DNA of 64,000 bases from Physcia stellaris (lineage: Eukaryota; Ascomycota; Lecanoromycetes; Caliciales; Physciaceae): NCBI GenBank assembly GCA_018902385.1, contig JABSSW010000083.1:1-64000 (forward strand). Reading direction: 5' to 3'. A program made the translations under genes and the position numbers. Shown here piece by piece: positions 36,501 to 48,400 of the stretch (position 1 is its first letter; each line of letters begins with the position of its first letter). The notes under the pieces are model-generated. The model did no database searches. It was not told where the DNA came from and saw nothing but the letters and a program-made list of their open reading frames with translations.

Positions 36501-37162
36501 CTTCTGTAATGCATCTGTAAGCCTTGCTCGTGTAAGCGGTGGTACGCCATTATAGTTCTGCCGATTCTCCAGCCGATATTTCAGACCAACACGTAGTTCC
36601 TCTTGGTCTGTTCCTTCAGGAACAATACGCAACAGTGAGATGATGTTGAGGTCCTTGTCCGTCAAGACGATATTGCCCCCGGCATAGAATTCAAGAAAGA
36701 GCCGATACTGTCCTTCACTAAATTGGAATTCAAGAACCCTGTCGGTGCCGACCTGAGACACAGAGGCGACTCGTCGAGTCCGCAGATATTTTCGCAGTCG
36801 CGCTACAAATGGGGAGGGTACGGCCGCTGTTGCCCGTGTGAAGCTAGTCAGATGGCAACGGAAGCCCGACTCGATCAGAAGTTGCTGGCGTGCGTTGGGC
36901 TTTGCAAATTTCAACAGGAAGATGCGCTAGTGGCCTGGGGTCAGTTGTTCGACGACTCCATGTAGCTCACCACGGCTTCGGGTGCCACTCACAGATGATA
37001 GATCATAAATGTTCGCCAATCGCAAAGAGACGAGCGAAGAGGAGAGCTCATGGGCAATGACCTGGCAGTGGGACTCAATTAGCCCTACCGAACGGGCACA
37101 AGGTTAACATTGGTCTGCAAAGAACTTGCCTCTATGTCAAGAGACGAGAATCTTTGTTTCAT
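33528..37162 (-). CDS. RQC2: Ribosome quality control factor Rqc2/Tae2 (NEMF family)
   Basis: Binds peptidyl-tRNA on stalled 60S subunits, recruits the Ltn1 ligase and elongates nascent chains with Ala/Thr tails. Exons 37130-37162, 36993-37061 and 33528-36926 give 1,166 residues. Exon 1 encodes MKQRFSSLDIE with the conserved Asp9. Intron 1 (37062-37129) starts GCAAGT and ends CAG, a GC-AG intron; exon 2 then gives VIAHELSSSLVSLRLANIYD and exon 3 resumes with RIFLLKFAKPN, the usual family N-terminus. The Asp-Arg pair of the catalytic centre is in GTDRVLEFQF (about 96-97). NFACT-N is followed by coiled coils (residues about 350-520), the NFACT-R domain (KQMWFEKFIYFISSEGHLVI and YVHADLNGA), a long acidic region, and a basic C-terminal domain ending GKRGGKGSKKQR. 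Confidence 0.94.
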
Positions 37163-37600
37163 GTCCGGATGACGAGAATGGAAGCAAGGGAAGGCAAAAT
37201 ATTTTACAAGAACTTAGTAATTATAGTTCAACGTAAAGTAAAGAGGGAAAAGAGTAAAGGAAAGTTTTTAACGACAATAAGAATCAGGTTGTACCGACTC
37301 TACGAGTACCTCTTAGCTTCGAGGCTTCCTAGGCCTGGGGCAAATCATTATCGATAAGGAATAGCGCGATGACGTGGGGGGCAAATCCATGAGGTACCGA
37401 GGTACGGATACGGGTACGTACTCGAGCACGATGAGCATGAGTTACATGTACATACCACTTCATCGGCTAAGCAGCCATCTTTAACCCACCAGCCCTCGTT
37501 CTGAACCACGCAAGTCAAGATTGCACGATTCCTAGATTCGTTGTAAGGCACCACACTTTGAAGACCTCGGATACGACGTTTCAAGGCAACAAACATCAAT
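37163..37600. other. Divergent promoter spacer RQC2/acylphosphatase
   Basis: About 440 bp between divergent starts. It contains a GGTACCGAGGTACGG-type cluster at about 37,393-37,420, resembling repeated GTAC words elsewhere between genes. No gene is recognised. Confidence 0.45.
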
Positions 37601-38041
37601 ATGACCCAGCGCATCTCCTTCACCGTCCAGGGGCAAGTTCAAGGTCTGTCGACTCTCAACATCTGTCAAGTATTCCTAGTCATGTCCTAATCCGTCATCA
37701 GGCGTCAATTTCCGGTATATTTCGCGGCAGATCCGAAATATGAGTTATCACTAACCCCTTCTGTCAAAGTTCTTTCACCCAACAGAAAGCCGCTGGGTAC
37801 GGACTCACTGGATGGGTGAGTAACACTTCGGGTGGAGATGTGAGGGCAGACATAACCTGGCAGTGTAACTGATCCTCCATTGACCGTGCAGTAGGTCGAG
37901 GGTGAGGCGCAAGGAGACAGAGATTCCATCCAAAAGCTGCTCAGCGACATCAACAAGGGACCTTCTGCTGCACACGTCGTCAAGGTTAACAAGTCTGACA
38001 TTGATATCAAAGAGGGCGAGAGCTCATTCGAAGCAAACTAA
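37601..38041 (+). CDS. Acylphosphatase
   Basis: Small cytosolic enzyme that hydrolyses the carboxyl-phosphate bond of acylphosphates such as 1,3-bisphosphoglycerate. Four exons, 37601-37643, 37702-37714, 37770-37839 and 37895-38041, give 90 residues, the usual family size. Exon 2 is only 13 nt. The spliced protein begins MTQRISFTVQGQVQG and continues VNFRSF (catalytic Arg), GYGLTGWVSNTSGGDVEGEA (catalytic Asn) and ends DIDIKEGESSFEAN; the acylphosphatase fold signature is complete. All three introns (58, 55 and 55 nt) are GT-AG, and intron 2 has a CTAAC branch site 17-20 nt from the acceptor. No long open frame marks this gene, so it is easily missed. Confidence 0.9.
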
Positions 38042-38365
38042 AGACTCGCCGAGAGGACAAAGGTAAGGCGCACACATGATGCCAGACCACAATAGCATCG
38101 ACTGTACGCTTGAGGTCTAGAACTCCAAAAACTTTAGCAGGGAGAACTGGGAGCCAGGCGATTGGATCAAGTGTATCAAATAAGCTGAGGAGAACTGGGA
38201 GCAGCATTCTTTACTCACAACAACTCAAGGGGCGAGATTTTGATCTGACTTATCACGATGGTAGAGGGCCATACGTGAAGAAATTCGCAGACGAACCGTT
38301 CCAGACCCTCCACTTATTACGTGTGTACCGCTGTTCGAACGCTATTGAGCGGGCACTGGGGGTGC
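38042..38365. other. Convergent spacer
   Basis: 324 bp between the acylphosphatase stop and the stop of the membrane-protein gene. Nothing is recognised. Confidence 0.5.
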
Positions 38366-39143
38366 TCATTTCTTCCGCTTCTCCATGACGTCCATCTTCT
38401 CTTCGAGCGTAGTTATATACGAATGGATTCGTTGAACTGCCGCTTGCAGCGCCTGCGTTGCTCCCATCAGCACTGCCTACCAGTCTCCTAGATGGAAGAA
38501 ACGACAAGACTCCACCAAACTTTTGCGATTGAGATTTATCATGCAAATCGGACAAATATCAGACATGTCTCCCAGGACTGACTCCGCGTTATTTCTCACG
38601 TCGGCCAGCCGTAGGATTTCTATTCTAAATTCCACGATATATATCCTTATCCTCTGACGCATTGACTTTTTCCCGCCACATCCTGTACAAAAGGTGCAAG
38701 TAACGTGCCTCGAACAAGATAGATCGCTCTAAATGCAGAGACGTACATAGATATCTTCCGTGAGCAATTCGTTTGACGTGCGGTATTCTTCGAGGATATA
38801 GTAGTAGGTGCCTGCGCCTGCAAGTGTCGATCCGAAAAGGAAGCCAAAAAGCCTAATGTACAGCGACAAATGTTAGTGTCAACACCACCAAAGAAACCAT
38901 GATTGCAGACAACTCCTTGCACGGCATTTGACTAGCAAAGGGATTCTTGTTCCAATTAGGGAACAATATTGGGTAAAGCAAGCACACGTACCCTCCTCGA
39001 AAAGCACCCACAGGCCTTCGTACCACTGTAGTATGCACTGGCTGGTCGAGACGAGGCATTGACGATTGAAAGCTTCTCCGAGAGGCAAGGAATCCCGGCG
39101 GTAGAACTGTGCGTATCGAAGGGGCGAGAAATCTGCAGGCCAT
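38366..39143 (-). CDS. Small mitochondrial-type single-pass membrane protein, conserved fungal family
   Basis: Exons 38992-39143, 38747-38852 and 38366-38452 give 114 residues. The N-terminus MACRFLAPSIRTVLPPGFLA plus SRRSFQSS is rich in Arg and Ser and lacks acids, a mitochondrial presequence look. The middle exon encodes the membrane segment (LFGFLFGSTLAGAGTYYYIL) and EEYRTSNELLTEDIY; the last gives ALQAAVQRIHSYITTLEEKM, a predicted coiled coil. The joined sequence GAFRGG-LFGFL and EDIY-ALQAAVQRI recalls a short fungal family that I know from sequence but not by function. Introns are 139 and 294 nt, long for this window. The long intron contains a RING-like open stretch, listed separately. 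Confidence 0.8.
38477..38662 (-). other. RING-like open stretch inside an intron
   Basis: Within the 294-nt intron of the membrane-protein gene, same strand. It reads DMSDICPICMINLNRKSLVE then SCRFFHLGDW before a stop. CPIC followed by C-x3-H imitates the first half of a RING finger, but the second half is absent. It could be a decayed exon, an alternative exon or chance. Confidence 0.2.
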
Positions 39144-39455
39144 AGCGAGAACGGGTACGAAGCTTGCGACAATAGATGAGGGAAAGGGTTGAGGAGTTGA
39201 ATGCAATCTTAGCGCAGGCTTTGCGCGAGTGATGTATAGATCAAGGAAAAGGAGGTGATTTGAGGGAGCGAAGTGTACGAGTAGAAGGAGGTTTGAGACG
39301 CGCCTCCATCCAAGTACGTAGTCTTGAACCCTACCTTTTGTACATGGCTTTAGGGTTAAAGAGGTGCAGTAGAGAAAAGCAAGTGGAACGATGCATTCTC
39401 CCCTCAGACCGACGATCCTGGGCCGTGAGACTCGAATAAACTTGCTAGCGTGACT
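39144..39455. other. Upstream flank of the membrane-protein gene and edge of the gene block
   Basis: Promoter side of the gene at 38366-39143. Ordinary composition ends at about 39,450, where the hypermutated AT-rich block begins. No gene is recognised. Confidence 0.5.
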
Positions 39456-42400
39456 TTTGAAATATAACGTAGAAATTAGTGAAACGTCAAATCGATTCGC
39501 TTTCGAAATTATTACAAATGAATGTTTGCAAATCAACAAAAATTTTTTCTTTTCATATCGATGCAAATTTTTAATTAATGAACAATTCGATGCATTTCGT
39601 TTTTTTTGAATTTTTTTTTCAATCGTTTTTCAAAAATGATTTTTTCAAAAAAAATTTGATCGTCGATTTCATGAAAAATGTTCATTATTCGAAAACATAA
39701 AAAACATGATCAAATTTACGAATATGTTTCATTTTTTATAAATGTTTTTGTTTTTTGTTCATTTTTAATGAAAATATCGTCGCAAAAAAATTTATGCATT
39801 GCGTTGAATAATTGAAATATGTTTTTTCGAAAATTGCGAAATCGCGAAAAAACAATTTCGATAAAATTCATTTTTAATGAACGTTTATTATTGTTGTTCG
39901 TTTTTAATGAATTGTACAAAATCGAATTTTGAAACATTAAACAAAAAAACAAAACATTGTCACTGTGTAACATGCTCGAAAAACAACAAAATACATTTTT
40001 TATAAATAATTTTGAAATGTGTTCATTTTTAACGAAATTTAAATTATGTTTGTGAAAAATCAAAAATCGATTGATTTCAATGATGAAAATTTGTTGTTTT
40101 GTGAACATTTATATGAAATCAATTATTTCATTTTTTATGAACAATTTTTCAAATGATTCATTAAAAATGAAAATGTCAATGTTGAAAAAATGATTCAAAA
40201 ATTTCAAAAAAAAAATCGCGTGTTTTGATTGCAATTCGCAAAAAAAAATTTGTAAAATTTTTGTTCATTATTAATGAACATTGTTTTTTAACGTTCATTT
40301 TTAAAAAAAAAAAATGAAAATAAACGTTTTTTTGAATTTGAAATTCATGAATAAATTGTTCATTTTTCATGAACATTTTTTGATGTTGTTCATTATTAAT
40401 GAATGATATAAATTGAATATAATCAATGTTTTTGAACATTGATTCGAAAATAAATTCATTATTTATGAATTATTTGATTGATCGCTCATTTTTTATGAAA
40501 AATGAATTTTTAAAAAAATGATGTTTCGTCGTGAACGAATTAACGTTGCTATTGACATTGCGAATGTTTATGATAAATATTTTCATTTTTAATGAATACA
40601 AATGCGAAACAAATTGACGATAATTCAAACGATAAAAATGAAAATGATCAAAAAAAAATGAAAAATAATAATTTTGTGAAAATCATTTAAATTTCATTAA
40701 AAATGAACATTATATTGATTTGCTCATTTAAAATGAACATTAAATTTAGATTTTCGACTGAAATGAACACGATTTTTAAAAATCAAAAAAAAAAAAATTT
40801 GATCATTTTTTTTGAAATCTTTTTTCATACGTTCATTTTTTATAAATTTATTTTAAACGCAATTGCAAAATTTTTTACAATAATTACATTTGACGTCGTT
40901 ATTAACGAAAAAATTCATGAAATTTTCTCGTTTATTGACAAAATCGTCATTTCATTTCAACAAATATTTTATTATTGTAAAATTGTCGAAATTCGTGTTT
41001 CAATCATTTCAATCGCATAATTTACGAATAAATCATCGACGTTTATTTATCAAATGTTGAATTTCATTTTGACGAAAAAAATGAATGTCATAATAAATAG
41101 AATCGATATCGATATCGATAAAATTATTGCGAAAATTTTCGAGAAAAACGTCGATTTGTTGATATCAAAATTTCATTAATAATGTAATAAATTCAAAATA
41201 AATAAATTAAAATGAATTGTGTTTATTAAAAATTTATTGTATGTAATCGATTGATCGTAAATATTGAATTCACGAAAAACATATTTTTTGTATTGACGTG
41301 ATATATGAATTCAACGAAACAATAAATGTGTTATATCAAAATGTGAATTTTCTCGATCATGATATAACACAAATAATTTGATTTCTATAACAATCATTCG
41401 TTTTTAATGACAAATTTCTTCAAAAACTCATTATTAATGAAAATATTGAAATTTTACGTATTTTTCAATTGATGTATTTTTTGAAAATTAAAAATAATTT
41501 CAATTTTATTTTTTTCTTTGTTGAATATTTTGATATGATGATATTGTATGCGTAACATTTCGTCAAATCGTAACAAACAAAGAAAAACGATTTCGTACAT
41601 AATTTGCATCATAATACATTGATTACGTTCGTTTCAAATTCGATAATCATCATTATTTTTCTTTGTAAACGTGAAATCAATAAATGAATTCGATTTAATC
41701 GTATCATTGAAATCGAAAAATTCTTCGTAAAATACGAGCATCAATTGAACGCACATTCGTGTTTATTTCATCGAATTGAATTTGATAAACGTTAAAAAAA
41801 AATTCAATATAAATGAGCAATTTTGTCGTAAATTCATTAAAAATGTAATCAATTTTCGAATTGCTTTTCAACGTCAAAGTCAACAAAAATTTCAAAAAAA
41901 TTTAATTTGATACATAATGAGTTTAATGTAAAAAAAAAGATTTTCATTTAAAATGAAACATATAGAAAATAATACATATATAATGAATTATGCGCTCGAA
42001 TTACAATTCAATAAAAAAACAAATAAAAATTTCAAAAAAAATATAACGTGAAAAAAAGTCAAATACTAATAATGATCATTTGAAAAAAACACACATTTAT
42101 AATGAACATTGAAATTATATCAATATAAAAAATGAATTTTTTTTTTTTTTGCAAATTTTTCATGTATCGAAAAATTTGATAAAATATCGATGAATTTTCG
42201 TTTCATGTTTCATTTTTTTCGAAACGAAAATTATTTGTTTCACGATTTTCGTTATATGCGTAATGATAATTAACAACAATTTTCATTTTAAACGCATGAA
42301 ATCAAATACATTCGTTTTTATCATAAATTTTATGAATTCAAATTGCGATATAAACAGAAATTTTGTCATTCGAAATTTTGAAAATTTCAAACGTTAATTG

Positions 42401-45063
42401 TTGACGAAATGCAAATTTTTGAAAAAATTTTCATTGATTAAATGCATTTATAATGAATTAACAAAAATATATCACATTTTTAATGAAATTTATTTTTGAT
42501 AATTATTTCGAGTATTTTTTGTATGAGAAATCGCAAATGTATTATGAACAATTTTTTGCATTGTTTCATATTTAAAGAATGTATCATCAATATTTTTTTG
42601 TAAATCGACAAATTTTAAATCAATATTGATTTCGTTTATAGAAAATTTTCGATTAATATTGTTCGTTGTCGATAAATTTTTCGAATTCAAATAAACAAAT
42701 TGTTGTTTCAAAAATTGAAACATATCACAAAATGAAATAACAATTTGATTTCAATGAATATATATTAAAATTATTCAATAATATTGACAATGTTAATGAT
42801 GAACAAATGATTGAAATCGAAAAATCATTAAATTTTTTTGTACAATTTTATTGCATTTGATTCGTTTAAATTTCAAAAATTTTACACAATTATCAACACA
42901 TTATCAACGAATTCAATTATATTGTAATTCAATCAAACATGTCTCGAAATTCAAAAAAAAACAAACAACGAACAAATGTTAAAAAAATTCAAAATTTACG
43001 AATTCATACAAAACAATATTTCAATATCAACGAAAATGTTGAAAATGACAAACGATTATCGAAAAAACAACAACAATTTTTGAAATAAATTGATGAATAT
43101 CACGCACAAAATGAATTCATTTTAAAAAAAATTGAACAAAGATAATCGTCAAATGAACATCAAAAAATTGCACGAAAAATATGAATTATCAAACAAAATA
43201 TTACGTTAATAATGAAATTTATTAATATAAATATCAATTTTGATGTCGTTTTTTCAATCGATATTTTTTAAAATGTTTTCACGAAAAACGAACGTTTCGT
43301 CATTACGTTCACAAAAAATGAATCATTTATCAATGTTTTTGTATCAAAATTTTTCACGATTTCATTTTCAAATTTCGTTAAAAATGTATCAATTTTCATT
43401 TTTCAAATTACATTTACATTTTATTTTCAACATTACGTTTTTTTTTTCAAATTTCGAATTCAAACATCATTTTGAACGAAAACGTACAAAATGTCATTAA
43501 AAATGTTGTCGTCGATAAAATTGATAAATTTATTTTTTCGTTATTTATGAAGCAAATTTTTTTTTTCGTTCAAAACGAAAAGTAAAAAAAATAATTCATT
43601 AAAAAGAAAATTTTTGTTCATGCAAAATATCAAAATTGCATATTTTTTGAAAAATGTTTCAATTTTTAATATATCAAATTTTGCACGAAATGTTTCACAA
43701 TTATTCGACGAATGAAACAAATTCGATATATTTGTTATACGCGAAATATTCATATTTTTACGTTATTGAAATGAAATTTATCGACAAAAATCGATCATTT
43801 GAAAAGTTTTGAAAAAATTTTACAACGATTGAAAAATACGTTTTTAATGAATTCATCAATCAATTTTTCGTTAAAAGTGTATGAACGTTCAAATTTTTTA
43901 TATTTAACGAAATTTGTGTTTTTCGCGTTAAATTTATTTGAAATTTTTGTGAATTTCATCGTCGAAATACAAATTAAAAACTGTTTTTATTAAAAATGAA
44001 TTCATCGTTTTTTTTTTTTTTTTTTTTTTTATGAATTTTGTTTCGTTTTTTTTCACAAAATTAAATTAGAAATTCGAAATTTTTTCTTTATGAAAATGTT
44101 TCATTAAATATAAAGAAATTTTCATAATGTTTATATTAAATGTCATGTGTTTTAAAAACGTTAAATTTGTTTAAAATTTTTCAATTTTTTTCGTTGAAAT
44201 ACAAATTAAATATGTCATTCATTTTAAATGAATTTATTTTCAAACATTACATTTATAATGAATTTTTTTGACTTTTTTTTTTACAGATGATTATTCAAAA
44301 ATTTTAAAAATTTTCGAATCGTGATGCGTTTTGAACGTTTCATACGACAATAAATAAAAAAAAAAAAATTTCGATTTTTTATTTACACGAAAATTATAAA
44401 ATCTATTCGTCAAAATCGAAAATTATTGAATGAAAAACATTCAACAAAAACGAAAAAATGTTTATCGACGAGCAATGAAATAAACATTTTAATTACAAAA
44501 ATCGAAAAAATTCGTTATTACAATAATGATAATGCAATTGTTCGTATTTATTGTAAACATATTCATCAATTTACAATGTGAAATTTTGAAAAAAAAAATA
44601 ACGTGAAAAAAAATAACGTCGAAAAAAATAATGCGAAAAAAAATCATTGACAATGTATGATACAAAATTTTGCGAATTTTTGTAAATTTTCTCGACGTTT
44701 CGATGTTTTTTTTCATTTTCAATGAACATTACACATAAAAAAATTATTGATAATGTATGATACAAAATTTTGCGAATTTTTGTAAATTTTTTCGACGTTT
44801 CGATGTTTTTTTTTCATTTTCAATGAACATTACACATAAAAAAATCATTGATAATGTATGATACAAAATTTTGCGAATTTTTGTAAATTTTTTCGACGTT
44901 TCGATGTTTTTTTTTTTTCATTTTCAATGAACATTACACATAATTTAAATTAACGTGTATTGAATTTTGCGCAATTTTTTTGAAATTTTTTAATTTTTGT
45001 TCATTAAAAACAAGTTTGTTCGTGAATTTTTTCAAAAAAATTTCATGCAAAGCTTCAGAATTA
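39456..45063. repeat. AT-rich block studded with a short palindrome
   Basis: About 5.6 kb of AT-rich DNA without a recognisable gene or element. A 15-bp imperfect palindrome, TTCATT-WWW-AATGAA, and close variants recur some 25 times at irregular spacing, for example at 39758-39772, about 39867-39881, 40262-40280, 40386-40402, 40692-40708 and 40722-40738. Open frames here are low-complexity and end within 110 codons. It may be a decayed repeat array or a non-autonomous element cluster. Confidence 0.55.
44641..44943. repeat. Tandem repeat, three units of about 100 bp
   Basis: Units start at about 44641, 44741 and 44842. Each runs from ATTGAyAATGTATGATACAA through TTTTGCGAATTTTTGTAA and CGACGTTTCGATG to CATTTTCAATGAACATTACA. 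The units differ at only a few positions, again C/T, and in the length of one T run. Each contains a copy of the CATTTTCAATGAAC palindrome. Confidence 0.85.
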
Positions 45064-45260
45064 GAACTAATTTGCATATCAACAAACACAATTTTGACAA
45101 CGAAATAATTTTCAAAGTTTCAAAACTATTGCGATCATGAATCGATTTTTGTCATTTTTGCAACATTGAAATGCGCTTATCTTGCTTTACAATTGTAGCT
45201 AGATAAGTGAAAATTATATGAAATGAATGTTTGATGTGCAAGTTGCGAAACATCTGTACG
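45064..45260 (+). repeat. Dispersed repeat, copy 1
   Basis: About 200 bp lying just left of the family A insertion. It matches 54325-54500 in the same orientation, including AACTATTGCGAT, TTGAAATGCG, TTGCTTTA and GTTTGATGT; a shorter third copy begins near 54,680. Unclassified. Confidence 0.6.
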
Positions 45261-45293
45261 AACGCATTGCATTTTTTGATGATTGATCGAAAT

Positions 45294-45485
45294 TGTTGAT
45301 GTATTGGATGTAAGAAGCTTAATTAGTTATTTAGAAGTCAATGGCCAGATATATATCATAGTAATTACATAAGTCAAGTCACTCAGTTGACTGAATGTCA
45401 ATTGATTGACTAAGTGCTAGATACAGAAAGTCTGTCTATTCATCTGACAATCTTCAAATCCTAATCATAATGCCAATTCATAACA
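45294..45485 (-). repeat. 3' LTR of complete family A element
   Basis: 192 bp with TG...CA termini, preceded by GAAAT. It aligns without gaps to 52913-53104 with about 24 differences, all transitions in CpT or CpC context. Confidence 0.93.
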
Positions 45486-48400
45486 ATCTGTTTCAATAAA
45501 AAGAAGTTAGCATTCGACCCGATGCTATTCATAGTCATACTATCATTCATACTTCATATCCATATCATATCTCTCAGCTGAATCGAGGAAAGCGACGAAT
45601 CAGAACGTTGAAAAATTCGACGATGTTAAAGAAATTCGTAGCTTGATCAGCTGATTTGGTTAGCGAAATTGAAATGACGACGAAGCTAGCTAACGAAATC
45701 TTAAACGAAATGACAACGGCAAAGCTCTGCTTAGAAAGTAAAATAGCTTGCGAAATTGACTCGAAATATTTTGAGAATATTGCTTTAACTGAGAAAATCG
45801 ATGACATTGATGATCTTTCTTTAATTCTCGAAGTTGACGTTGTTGATGATGATGAAACTGACGATGATAAGACTAGTCAATCTGATAAAATAGTTTGATT
45901 CATAGTTGTTTCGTAGTCATTGACTAGATTCGTGACATTTTCGAGTTCTGAAAGATTTCGTCATATATCATGTTTTGATTCGTAATCTTTTCACTCAACA
46001 AGATACTTAACGCCTCGCTTCTTGATTATGCGCTTGTTGATGATGCGTGACAATTCAAAGAATTTGACGTTAGTTGTATCGTCGTTCACGAAGACGGAAT
46101 CAAAATGATTTGATTTAGATCGTTTGAAAAAATCAGCCGATGAAAACGGGCATTTTTTCAGTTGAATTACGCTGAAAACCGGATGAATAAATCAGTTGCT
46201 GGAAATATTCAGTCGATAGATCAGACGATCAATTTTCTCGATGATAGTGAAAGATTCAACGAATTGTTGGTCATATTTCTTGCTGATAGTCGAAAATATA
46301 TTATAGTTTTTGTGTAGTTTGATGAGCGCGACATTTTCTTGTTTCATGAACATAGATTGATGTTTTTTGTCATAGTGAAATTTAGCATTTATTTGATCAA
46401 AGATTATGACATCATTAGCATCTTAACGAGTGATAAAACGGCGTTTCTTTAGCGTGAATTCGAAGATATCGACGTCGATAAACTTAGTCAAATCAGTGAT
46501 TTGAATTGAAATAAAGTCATAGACGATTTCATTTGGAAAATTGTCAATGTTAGTTGAATTGTTGAAGTTTCGTTGTACTTGCGACAAAACGTTAGGTCAG
46601 AGGTCAGAATATTTCAGCGTAAAAATCAGAAAACGAAAGACGATTTCAACGGTTTGATTAATTCGTTCCGACAAGTCGTCCGTTTGAGAATGATAAATAG
46701 CTGAATACAAGAGTTTAATTTCTAGTTTGATAAACATGACAATTCACATGTTCGATAGAAACTTTCTGTCACGATTCGAGATAATAGTTTTAGGTAATTT
46801 CCAATCAGTCATATCTAGACGATTTAGCAAGACATGATTTCATTGCGCAATTGTTCATGTGTTTTTGTTTGAAACTAGCACTATACGCTTGAAATATTTA
46901 CAGCTAATCGGCATCACGCAGTCGAATTGATCGATTCGTGACTTTGATAGAGTCAAAATGAAATCGATAGTAATAGTGTGAAAGAGAATATTCGAAGTGA
47001 ATATAGATTGCAGTGAATCATAGAATTTGTGCCGACGTGTTTGATATGTTTGACATTTCGGACAGTGCTTAAGAAAATTTTTGAGATATTTGAACAAGTC
47101 ACGAATGTAGTAGAAAGTTGCTATTTTCTCATAGCAACGAACGAAATTTGAATGACTATCATCGTGAGCGACGATTAGAATATTCTGAATAGTTGAGTGA
47201 GATATGCACAGTCGATGAGATTCGTAAACGTGATTGTCAGTGATGAAATTATCAAATCGAAAAATTAGTTCATTAATCTCCCGATAAAAAGAAAGCTTGA
47301 CGACGTTCTCGTCGTTTTTATTTTGTTGATTTAGCATTGAGCATATTTTTTTTCAATTCAGATCGCTGATGTAATTTGCGACAAGTTTTTTGCGAAAATT
47401 TTTTTCAATTTTCACTAAAACTGTCGTGAAAAGAGTATCGAGCTCGTTTTTTTCGAGTGTTACGTCAGTATTGAAGCTGACTAAACGAGAAAGAGCGTCA
47501 GGCACAATGTGTTGCTTGTTCGATTTGTGACGCAGTTCGACGTCGAATCGTTGAATATAGTCAAAAGCGCGAACAAGTCGAAAATTGAGCTTGTCAGTGA
47601 AAGTTGTAGTCATGCTGATCTGTTTAGTTATGCCTAGAGTCGCGTCATGATTCGTGAAAATGATAGTGAAACGCTGCTTCGAGAAGTCGATTAAATGTTT
47701 TATTTTTTTTAGCATTCAGATTATATCAGCGAACTCTAGTTCGATGAATCAGTATTTTGTTTTCGCGTTCGTTAGAAGTCGACTAAAAAACAAAATAGAT
47801 TCGATAGTTTTTTAGGCGAATATTTTTTATCATTTCATTTGACGCTATTTTTCACATGATATATCATGTCAATTAGTTCAAATTTCTTGTTAGCATCGAG
47901 GTCGACGTATAGTTTTTTACGAAAATCCGAATGAACGAGATAGAAAGACTTAGCTAGCAGAGATTGTAATGTTTGAAAGAAAATTAACTCTTCAATAGTG
48001 AAATTTTTAATTCTAGTGTTGCGTGAGTAGATTTTTCTGACATTGTCAGTTACAGATTCGTCGTGAAGTAGTTCAGTCTTCAGTTTTTGAAGCGATTTGA
48101 ACATTTCAACGTATCAAGGTACATAATTTCGTAGTCAGTTCGTGAGATTCAAATACGTTTTCAGCAGTTGCAAAATAATAAAAAAAAACAAGCGTGAAAT
48201 AGTTTTCAGCTTTTTCTCAGCGATGGTTAGTTCAAGAAAGTCAATCTTCTGATTTAGCAAGTGAACAGTGAGGTAATCAATGAAAGTTTTTTTCGATTTG
48301 ATAGAAATGTTGTTAATTTTGAGCATATCGAAGATTTGCTTGAAATGAGTTAAATGTTTTTGTAAAATGTTTGAGTGAACGACGATATCGTTTACATATG

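Noticed and set aside
40703-44765. Several open stretches of 60-110 codons rich in F, K, N and I
   Set aside because: Low-complexity products of AT-rich sequence. No motif, no start context, and repeats pass through them.
44641-44943. CRISPR-like array
   Set aside because: Repeats are contiguous 100-bp tandem units without spacers, in a fungal genome.
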